The position numbers and the translations under genes were made by a program. Positions 21,758 to 30,410 of a DNA stretch of 35,000 nucleotides are shown piece after piece. The DNA lies in contig JANDJZ010000330.1 in assembly GCA_027943245.1 (NCBI GenBank), positions 1-35,000 on the forward strand, written 5' to 3'. This DNA comes from Acanthamoeba sp. SK_2022b (taxonomy: Eukaryota > Discosea > Longamoebia > Acanthamoebidae). The notes under the pieces were generated by a model. That model worked only from the letters and a program-made list of their open reading frames with translations, did no database searches and was not told the origin of the DNA. Each line of letters opens with the position of its first letter. Positions within the stretch are counted from its first letter, which is position 1.

Positions 21758-22247
21758 CCATGGCAGGTACATTTTACCATTTGTTCCTGTGATTCACTGT
21801 GCAAGGGTGATGGAGATGGTATGACTGACCTTGTTGACTGCTAATGATGTAGGGGTTTCTCTCCCTTCCTTTGTTGTCTTGGTGTTTACAACACCAAACC
21901 ACCTCCCCAACATCTGAATGAGGGATGCCTACCCCAGCTGGTTTTGTAAGACCATCTGGAAATGAATGCACAAAAAAACGCCAGTCATTTGTCAACAATG
22001 AAAAGTGGAGCATCGTTCAAAGAAGATCTCTTCTCAACTCATTTCAGCATGACCCATGTTAACAATGCACATTGTTGCCATTTTTCACAGAAAAAGAACA
22101 ACTTGTACTGAATGGCCATAGAGCACTAGCTGTTTTTTTTTTTTAGACATGTGGTGATGTTTGTTCATAGCAGTCAACAAGGTCAGTCATACCACCTCCA
22201 TCACCCTTGCACAGTGAATCACATTTATACTACATTCACTGCCATGG
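21758..22247. repeat. Inverted repeat pair, arms about 60-90 bp
   Basis: Arms 21758-21846 and 22160-22247. The best part, 21791-21843 against the complement of 22169-22223, differs at one or two positions (tgattcactgtgcaagggtg and ggtatgactgaccttgttga). The loop is about 310 bp and contains one copy of the 21-bp repeat. It could be a foldback or MITE-like element. Confidence 0.75.
21889..21990 (+). repeat. Dispersed repeat B copy 2 with adjoining 21-bp repeat
   Basis: 21889-21965 pairs with repeat B copy 1. 21970-21990 (acaaaaaaacgccagtcatt plus t) is identical to 17849-17869. Confidence 0.6.
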
Positions 22248-22434
22248 CATCTTCTTCACACTTACTTCTCCGTTGTGTAAGGGTTGGGTGTAAAGCTTGA
22301 ATGGGCATGGTTGTGTGTCTCCAGGTGCCCATGGGATTGAAACATTAAGGCATGCTGATGAACTAGTGCAAATCAAAGAGCAAGTAGTAACACAAAGTTT
22401 GCTTTTGCAGGGTGGTGAAGGAGATGCGCTGGAT

Positions 22435-22441
22435 AAAAAAA
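22435..22441 (-). terminator. RNA polymerase III terminator of tRNA-Glu
   Basis: Seven A residues on the plus strand, that is T7 on the tRNA strand, 7 nt after the tRNA 3' end. Confidence 0.8.
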
Positions 22442-22448
22442 GATGATT

Positions 22449-22520
22449 TTCCGCTACCGGGAATCGAACCCGGGGCGCCTGGGTGAAAACCAGAAATGTT
22501 ACCGACTACACCATAGCGGA
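22449..22520 (-). tRNA. tRNA-Glu (anticodon UUC)
   Basis: 72 nt on the minus strand. The acceptor stem TCCGCTA/TAGCGGA is perfect with discriminator A. The anticodon arm TCTGG-TTTTCAC-CCAGG carries anticodon TTC. The T arm CCGGG-TTCGATT-CCCGG is intact. Internal A box (TGGTGTAGTCGG) and B box (GGTTCGATTCC) are present. There is no intron. Confidence 0.96.
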
Positions 22521-22881
22521 TGTTGTGTTACCTCTGTGTCTGGCCAGCTGGGCTGGTTATGGACATGGTCAACCTCCGTTGAGTAAGGCCTGAATGCTTT
22601 CTATCTTGTTTGCTTTTTGCTGTACCAGCGGTAGCCTGTGGCATACTACTCTCGGTTGCGGGGTTGATAAGTTGCGACACGTATACATGCCAACCGCCCG
22701 CAAAGGTCACCTAAACAACGTTTGGGCTGATGAACATTGATCGCTGACTAGTCAGGATGGGTCAACCACGATCACAGTTGGCCATGGCCTTTGCGGGTCG
22801 TCCGCAATCCTTAAACCCTCTAGTTGTGTCAAAACACAGGCTACCCTACACAGCACAGGTTTTCGCTGCACCACGGATACT
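22521..22881. promoter_or_regulatory. Region between tRNA-Glu and receptor gene
   Basis: 361 bp serving as upstream region for both the minus-strand tRNA and the plus-strand receptor. I see no clear TATA box or repeated motif. Confidence 0.25.
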
Positions 22882-25800
22882 ATGAAGTGTGTGTTATGCG
22901 CGCTCCTTATCTTCATAGGCTTCTCCCTGAGCGCGCAAGGTCGTTCCTATGTGTTAAACTTGCTGTAGATATTGCCTTCTCCGACTCACGGTGCGGACTA
23001 GTACAGGCGCGATATCCGTGACGGGAGCTGGAGATACTTTTATTGCGCCCCTTATGTCCTACCTCGCCGACGCCTACGAGGTTCGTGTTATCTTGTTGAT
23101 GCCTTTTCATCAATCGAGCTGGCATGCTAAACCTCGACTTCCAGTTTGTCAGTGCCGTCTTTACAGTTTCCTATGACAACATTGGCGCTGCCGAAGCAAT
23201 TCTCCGGTTTACCACCACCAACATCTACGTACGTTAGCAAACGCTTTAAGAGGATTGCTTTACTATTCAAATCTATTGATGATGGTTGTCGGCACAGGAC
23301 TACCTTGCCACCTCCGGTTCAGGATTGTCGCAGGCGGAGGCGGAGGGGTATGGGATCTCCCTACTGCCGTTCATGGGCGAACCGCTGGTGCTCCTCTACA
23401 ACCTGCCCGAGCTCGACGCGGCCAACAACCCTCTCGTACACGCCAGCGCTCGTGCTCATCAGCTCAAACGTGTTACTAAGAATGATATCTCCCTTCATTC
23501 ACCGTGTGTCAGGTGCTGGACGGACCAACGCTGGGGGCTATCTGGGTGGGCGCCATTGTGTGGTGGAATGATACCGCCATCCAGAGCCTCAACCCCAATG
23601 TCACCATGCCCCAAGTTCGCATCCAGCTTGTGCTTTCCACCGACACGCAGGGCAGCATCACCGAACTCTTTGGCGAGGTCCTCTCAGTCTGGAACTCTGA
23701 TTTCGCAGCCCTGTGGGCAGTTCCTGTACCGACCAATGTCTCGTTCGTGAGCCGGGTGCCGGGCATCACCAACCATGCCACCTACTCGGGCGTTCCCGGC
23801 GCAGCACAGCCACTGGTGGTGAATAGCACCGCGTACAGCCTGGGCTATTCGTCCAAGACGGTGGCTGATGCCAATGGGGCCAAGTACGCGCGCATGAAAA
23901 ACAACGCCGGTACAACGCACGCCCACTTCCGGCCATTGTAGAGTTTCAACTCAACACTTGGCAACAAATTTTACAGGAGTGGTGGTCGACCCGACGGTGG
24001 CGGCCGTGCAGTCGGCCATGAACGAGGTTGTGACCAAGCTCACGTCAGACTACATGGGGGTCAACGTTTACAACGGCAATCTATCGACATCATGGCCTGT
24101 CTGTCTTACAAACTACATCATCGTCTATTCCGCTATCAACGCCTCAGACTGCAGCTACATACAAGGATTGCTAGCCTTCATTTCGTGGGTCCAGCTCAAC
24201 CAGCACACCTTCGCTCAAGTACAAGATCTGGGCTACACTCCAATGCCCTTCGGATTTAAAACGTACGCAATGCCCGCTACGATCTCCGAATCGCCTTCCT
24301 CATGAAGGGGAGGCACACAACATGCAGCAAGATGCTCGACGTGATGGGGAAGATCACCTGCAACGGTGAGCGTGCCTTCGCGTTGACATGGCTGGTTGGC
24401 GAGGGTCTTGCATTCAACCTCTACAGCTCCTGGATGGACGCTTATCAATCCTCCAACATCCTGCTTAGCTACTACCAGAACCCCACGTCGGTTGCAATCT
24501 CAGACCTGGCTGCTTGTATTGACACCTCATCTCTGATTGTTCCAGCCTTTTGGTAAACACACCTGATACATGTACTGCTCCCCAGACAACGTGGATTTCG
24601 GCGCCATCAGCACTCCGCTTACCAGCGACCAGCAGCAGGCCATGCCTGACGTCGCCCAGTTGCCTATCATCGCTTACGCTGCTGTACCCGCCTACAACGT
24701 ACGTATCTCCCCCTCCTCCAGCATGAGTTACTGTGCTCAGTTATCAGTGCACCTGTTTTGGGGCTTGACGATGATGTCCGTGAGCAGGTGCCAGAACTTG
24801 TGGGGAAGGGCCGACTGGTGCTCTCCCTCACCACTCTCGCTGATATTATGCTCGGCGTGGTCGACAACTGGAACCACTCGGCCATCCGCCAACTTAACCC
24901 CTCGCTCGCCAGTCTTCTCCCCAACGCCTCCATCACCGTGGTGACTCCGCTGGGCGCACCGACAGTAATGCTGCTATTCACCCAGGCACTGAGCCTGGCC
25001 AGCCCCACCTTCCGCGATATGGTATCGCTCTGGCTCACTGCCTCCCTTGAAACGACGCTGTCTTTAATCCTCACACGCTCATCCGATGCACAGGTGGGCG
25101 CCGGCACCGACTTACGCATGCCAGTCGACGAGATGGGGCGCAACATCAACACGTCGGACCCGACGACGGTAATCAACTCCAATACCTACTCGCTTGGCGT
25201 GTGGATAAACGAGCAGATCCGACAGCAGCGCCAGCTGGGCATGGCAGACCTCATCAACCCCGCGGGCAACCGCGTGTCACCCACTTACGAGTCGCTTCTA
25301 TCAGCGATCAACGATTTCAGCGCCGACCCCACCATCACCAACATGGTGTTGGGGCCTGGTGCAATGAGCTGGCCAATCGCGACCTACCATCTGTTCATTG
25401 TGCATCAGTCCACCATGGCGGACTGCACCAAGGCGCGTGGCCTAGTGGACTGGATCTACTGGAGTCAGACCAGCGCCAGAGCCATCGATCTAGCCCAAAA
25501 GTATGTGTGTGTCACTGTGGAGGATAACCGAGAAGCTGCGAGCTGATCAATACGCTCCCTCGAACAACCGCAGGAACTACCTAGGCATCGCGGGCCAGTC
25601 CGAGCCGATTCGTAAGCGTATGCTCAGCTTCGTGCAAAGAATGACGTGCGGTGGTGTGCACGTGAGCTCGATCTACGCGTGCATCTTCAACGGCACGGTG
25701 TGCTCCGACAAAGGCGTGTGCACAGAGATGCAGACTTGCATCTGCGAGAAGGGCTACGAGGGTGACCACTGCGAGACGGCCTCAGCTACGTCAAGCAATG

Positions 25801-27949
25801 TGCCCCCGGCTGTGATATATGGCGTGACCATCCCAGTTGTGGTGGTGGGCCTCATCGTGCTGGCGTGCGTGGTCGTGGCACTGGTGATCTACTCGCGGCG
25901 GGACCGGAGCAAGGAGGACGATTGGGAGGTGGATATGACCGAGCTGGAGATGGGCGAGCAGCTGGGCGCGGGCGGTTACGGCGAGGTGCACAAGGCCGTG
26001 TGGAAGGGCACCGAGGTGGCGGTGAAGATGATGATCTCGGAGACGGGCTCGCGCGATCTCGAGCGCAGCTTCAAGGAGGAGGTTCGACAGCACATCGTGG
26101 TGATGATTACTTTTTTGCAAGTGTGCTGATGGTTGAATGTGTGCAGGTGCGAGTGATGACGGCGTTGCGGCACCCCAACGTAGTCCTCTTCATGGCGGCG
26201 TGCACAAAGGCGCCCAAGATGTGCATCGTCATGGAATACATGGCCCTCGGTTCCCTCTATGACGTACTTGCCCTGGCATTGCCTCTTGTCCACCGCCATC
26301 GCCATCGCTACTCACTCCTTGTCTCGGTATCCTTGTTTGTGATCGGAGCGCAGTTGCTGCACAACGAGCTCATTCCGGACATTCCATTCGCGTTGCGCAA
26401 CAAGATGGCGTACCAGGCGGCCAAGGGCATGCATTTCCTCCACTCGTCGGGCATCGTGCACAGGGACCTCAAGTCGCTCAACCTCCTGCTCGACTCCAAG
26501 TGGAACGTCAAGGTGTCAGACTTTGGCCTGACCAAGTTCAAGGAGGAGATGAAGCGTGAGGGCGCCAACAAGGAGATCCAGGGCAGCGTGCACTGGACTG
26601 CGCCAGAGATTCTTAACGAGGTCTTCGACGTGGACTACATGCTCACCGATGTGTATTCATTCGGCATCATCATGTGGGAGCTCATCACGCGCCAGCAGCC
26701 CTACCTTGGCCTCAGGTACGGGCTCGAGGCCCAGCTGCCTCCCAAGCTCCCCGCTGACCTTGACTGCTCACACGGCTTTGCTGTTGTCGAGCAGTCCCGC
26801 GGCTGTGGCCGTGGCGGTGATCAGGGACAACGCGCGACCGCCGCTGCCTGAGGACGATGGCAGCTGTCCGCCAGAGTTCCGTGAGCTCATTGAGTCGTGC
26901 TGGCACCGCGACCCCACCATTCGCCCGTCCTTCTTGGTGCGTGTCCTAAAACCAAACAGTCATCGGTTAGAATAGATAAGCGATTAACAGACCAGCTCGT
27001 GGTATTGCAGGAGGTGATGACGCGGCTGAGCGCGCTAGGCGGAGAGGGTGGCACGTCGTCGCTCACCAGGACCACAACTTCGTCTTCCTCGGGCCCAGGA
27101 GGCACGGATCGTTTTGCCTCGTGGACCCTACCAAAGACGACTGGCTCAGCGAGCAATGCCAGCACGGGCTCATCCAGCACCGACGGTAACATAGCCCCCT
27201 ATCACTCTCTCATCGCTAACCTTATCCTCAACCGTTGACTTTCACTTTCTGCGACGCAGGCCACGGGTCAGCGGCGTCGGGCGCGGCTGCAGCGGGAGGC
27301 GTGCGCGCGCCAGAGGGCGAGATGGCGATCGTGTTCACCGACATCACGCGCGCCGCCTCGCTCTGGGAGTTTAACGCCGAGGCTATGCGAGACGCTACGC
27401 TCCTCCACAACGAGCTCCTCCGGTCGCTTCTGCGCATGCACCGCGGCTACGAGGTGGTGTTCCTGCGCGACCGCAACAGCGGCGAGGGCTCCTTCTGCCT
27501 GGCATTCCAGGAGGTATCCGACGCCGTCGAGTGGTGCATGGAGGCTCAGCACGCGCTGGCGCACAAGGTCCAGTGGCCCGAGGCCCTGCTCGAGCACCCG
27601 GGCGCGGCGGAGGAGTGGGGCGACAGCGACGAGCGCATCGTATTCAAGGGGCTGCGCGTGCGCATGGGCGTGCACGCGGGCCAGCCACGCATGGTGCGCG
27701 ACCCGATGACGCGGCGCGTCGAGTACATCGGTCCCGTGGTCAACGCGGCGGCGCGCATCACGGCCATGACCCACGGCGGCCAGATCCTGATGTCCGCGGC
27801 AGCTTTTGGGGAGATACGAGAGAGCGAGTTGGCCAAGGAGGCCAAGCGTGTCACGTGCCTGGGCAAGTTCGAGATGCCCGATGCCCCGAGCGGTACGACA
27901 TCGCTCTCGTCTATCCAATCCACTCGGATCCAATTTCTGCTTACGCACG

Positions 27950-28025
<76 letters not shown>

Positions 28026-28812
28026 AGCGAAGCTGTACGAGTTGAAGGCTCGAGGGCTGGAGGGCCGCTTCTTTGGCGGAATCACGCGGGCAGGAGCCAA
28101 GGACTCGGAGGACAGCCCGTCGTCGGGGCAGAGCGGCGACCAGTCGCACGAGAAAACGCCGCGCAGCATTGGGAGCGGCGGCGCCAGTAGCGACGGCGAG
28201 GGCGAGGTGCAGGCGGTGGTTGGTGAGGGGATGCGGTTCCAGGAGGACAACTTCCTCACGTCGGCCAACCTGTGCCGGTGGATCATCGACTTCAACGAGA
28301 TCGCCCTCGGCAAGCAGGTGGGCCTGGGCTCGTACGGCGTGGTCTATAGGGGCAAGTGGAAGGGCGTCGACGTGGCGGTGAAACGGTTCATCAAGCAGAA
28401 GCTCGACGAGCGGCGCATGCTCGAGTTCCGCGCAGAGATGGCCTTCCTGGCCGAGCTCCACCACCCCAACATCGTGCTCTTCATCGGCGCGTGCGTCAAG
28501 CGGCCCAACCTGTGCATCGTGACCGAGTTTGTCAAGCAGGGCAGCCTGCGCGAGGTGCTGGCCAACACCCATGGCGTCAAGCTCACGTGGCGCCAGCGCG
28601 TCAAGCTCCTGCGGTCGGCCGCGCTGGGCATCACCTACCTCCACTCGCTCCTGCCGGTGATCGTGCATCGCGACCTCAAGCCGTCCAACCTGTTGGTCGA
28701 CGAGAACATGGTTCGGAAAGCTGATGAAGAAGTGCTGGCGTGCCGAGGCCAAGAAGCGGCCTGCCATGGAGGACGTAGTGGCTCAGCTCGACGCAATGCT
28801 CGGCGGCGATGA
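22882..28812 (+). CDS. Receptor with two PstS-like domains, EGF, TM, kinase, class III cyclase and truncated second kinase
   Basis: Seventeen exons: 22882-22939, 23007-23080, 23145-23228, 23298-23435, 23513-23909, 23977-24262, 24313-24515, 24586-24698, 24788-25021, 25094-25500, 25574-26081, 26147-26263, 26354-26715, 26795-26936, 27011-27185, 27260-27892, 28025-28812; 1572 residues in one frame. Signal peptide MKCVLCALLIFIGFSLSAQ. PstS-like domain 1 about 20-345 (GAGDTFIAPLM, WNDTAIQSLNP); domain 2 about 365-665 (NVDFGAISTPL, WNHSAIRQLNP). EGF-like CICEKGYEGDHCE near 725; membrane helix 745-770. Kinase 1 about 785-1060 is complete: GAGGYGEVHKA, VAVKMM, HRDLKSLNLLLD, SDFGLTKF, WTAPEIL. Cyclase about 1110-1300: MAIVFTDIT, VRMGVHAGQP, EYIGPVVNAAARI. 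Kinase 2 has VGLGSYGVVYRG, VAVKRF and HRDLKPSNLLVD but no DFG or APE. It probably senses an extracellular anion such as phosphate; the ligand is inferred. Confidence 0.85.
27948..28023. repeat. (CA)n microsatellite, about 76 nt
   Basis: Lies in receptor intron 27893-28024 on the coding strand; the last CA unit forms the ACAG acceptor. Confidence 0.95.
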
Positions 28813-28825
28813 ACACGCCGTTTAA
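28711..28825 (+). pseudogene. Out-of-frame remnant of kinase 2 C-terminus
   Basis: From 28712 another frame reads a normal end of a TKL kinase (KLMKKCW, KKRPAMEDVVAQLDAML) and stops at 28825. It directly abuts the catalytic-loop codons ending at 28710. The roughly 130-140 residues that normally lie between (DFG, activation loop, APE, helices F-H) are absent and the frame is shifted, so the encoded protein ends with an unrelated tail at 28812. Confidence 0.8.
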
Positions 28826-28855
28826 CGGCTGGACGATTGGTTTAGGTTAAAAATG

Positions 28856-28898
28856 TCAAGATAATTTACCTTAATTTCAAGATGTTTTACCTTAATTT
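28856..28898 (+). repeat. Imperfect 21-nt tandem duplication
   Basis: Two adjoining copies of tcaagat(aa/gt)tttaccttaattt directly upstream of the histone-doublet coding region. Confidence 0.6.
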
Positions 28899-28935
28899 CG
28901 TCATTGCATTTCTTCTAAATATCGGCGTTTGTAAG

Positions 28936-30314
28936 ATGAGCACCTACAGCACCTCCATCTACAAAGTACTGCAAAAGGTAGACCCTGATGTGGGGGTGTC
29001 CGCCAAGGCCATGGCCATCCTTAACTCCCTCGCGGACGAAGTTATCTCCCGCCTCGTCTCCGTACCTCACCCCTCCCTCTTTCCTTCGCCACGTTGTCAA
29101 CTCCGGATGTGTTGGTTGACGCAAGCGCTGCAGGAAGCAGGCATGCTGGCCCGCTACAACAAACGAGCGACCATCACCAGTCGTGAGGTCCAGACCGCAG
29201 TGCGTCTCATCCTGCCGACGGAGCTTTCCAAGGTGCGTGGGTCTCCCGTCTCTGCTGCTCTCTTTGATGCATTCCTGACCGGTCCGTGCCAACTCAGGGA
29301 GCTGTGGCCGAGGGCACGAGGGCTGTGGCTGTGTACACGAGCGACAAGAACGACAGTAAGCAGGACGAGGAAGAGGTCGAAGCCGGCGAAGGCGACGAGG
29401 AGGCTCTCGGACATACCCCGCTGGCGTTCCCCGTCGGGCGACTGGCCCGAGCTATTCGCGAGAAGACGTCACGGCGCGTAGGAGGAGGTACGTGTCCTGC
29501 CTGGCTCACCCGTAACACTACAATCCGGTTGACTCCGTACAATCACGTCTGTCTTCATCAGGAGCGCCGGTGTACCTTGCCGCTGTGTTGGGCACGACAT
29601 CTCTTCGTTCTTTGTCGCTTTCGTTTTTATCTAACTTTAATTTAATTGATTCATTCATGTGTAGGGTTTATCATGGAACAAATCCTGGGTACTGCGCACT
29701 ACCCAGTGTTTCGGCACACGTGGCCCTCTTTGCTATCTCTACTTAACATGCGCCTGTTGGCCATTATTATCCATAAGGTCCTGCTTGTGCCAGCACCCGT
29801 GCGGAGAGCACGGCGCGTATCACTCCGCGAACGCTGCAGCTGGCCATCCGTGGCAACCAAGAGATTAGCCGGTTCCTGGCGGACGCCGTCGGTACCGACA
29901 CCTACCCTCCGCCTGCCACCCCCTGCCGCCGCCCATGGCTAACCTCGAGGCTGCCTGCCCTGGCCAGCACCCCCGAGTGGCAACCTTCATTCACTCCCAA
30001 GCATTTTACTCCCGAGTTTCGGGAGCTGCGCGGCCACTGGTGGGGGAGCTCCGGAAAATTCGGGCAACAGTTTGGCCGAGGAGACGGCCAGCAGCAACGT
30101 AGGCACGCAGGAGGCAGTGCTGGGCCTGCGCCGCGCGTTGGAGGCTGCCGGCATGGTGCACGCCGACAGCGGTAATGAGTTCTTTGAACGACCGCCGGAG
30201 GCAGCGGTGCCGGCCTTGCGGGCCGCCGTCGAAGCCTTTGATCTCAGTAATGACGTGGACGAGCTGGCGGACACCCTCGCCCACACGCTTCGCTGCTTCT
30301 CGCAGAAGAGCTGA
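28936..30314 (+). CDS. Fused histone H2B-H2A (histone doublet) with C-terminal extension
   Basis: Seven exons: 28936-29061, 29134-29232, 29298-29487, 29562-29591, 29665-29688, 29778-29891, 29968-30314; 309 residues. H2B fold residues 1-92: [68 protein letters not shown]. Acidic linker 93-116 ([17 protein letters not shown]). H2A fold 117-211: [57 protein letters not shown], and a docking segment ending SILLPS with canonical spacing. About 98 residues follow, partly helical by eye. Exon 3 alone encodes the H2B end, the linker and the H2A start without a splice, so the fusion does not depend on intron choice. The intron after 29591 would use a GC donor. No Lys-rich N-terminal tail is encoded; an upstream in-frame ATG at 28882 adds only a hydrophobic leader. 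It is presumably a chromatin protein. Confidence 0.85.
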
Positions 30315-30410
30315 GCTAAGGGCTGCTTGTGGTTATGATACAGCGTTTATGGCATCTCGCACGCGAGGGCTATCGCTCGGTACAGTGCGTTAATGATTTG
30401 GGCTGCCTCT

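Larger units (their letters stand above)
17361..22434. other. AT-richer island without confident genes; degraded repeats
   Basis: About 5 kb with visibly lower GC and different codon texture from the flanks. It holds a 107-bp direct repeat pair (17900/19567), a 76-bp pair (21178/21889), an exact 21-bp repeat (17849/21970), two inverted-repeat pairs and a telomere-like tract. Short open frames exist but none extends by clear splicing or shows a known domain. It reads as decayed mobile-element or otherwise foreign DNA and stops just short of the tRNA-Glu terminator. No transposase or reverse transcriptase was recognised. Confidence 0.55.

Noticed and set aside
27268..28767. A 499-codon antisense open frame opposite the cyclase/kinase exons
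   Set aside because: GC-rich third positions of the true gene keep this frame open; it crosses the (CA)n intron and an intron boundary and shows no domain.
28882..28935. An upstream in-frame ATG giving the histone doublet a hydrophobic leader
   Set aside because: The stretch is AT-rich and tandemly duplicated, so it looks like 5' UTR; a signal peptide on a histone is implausible.
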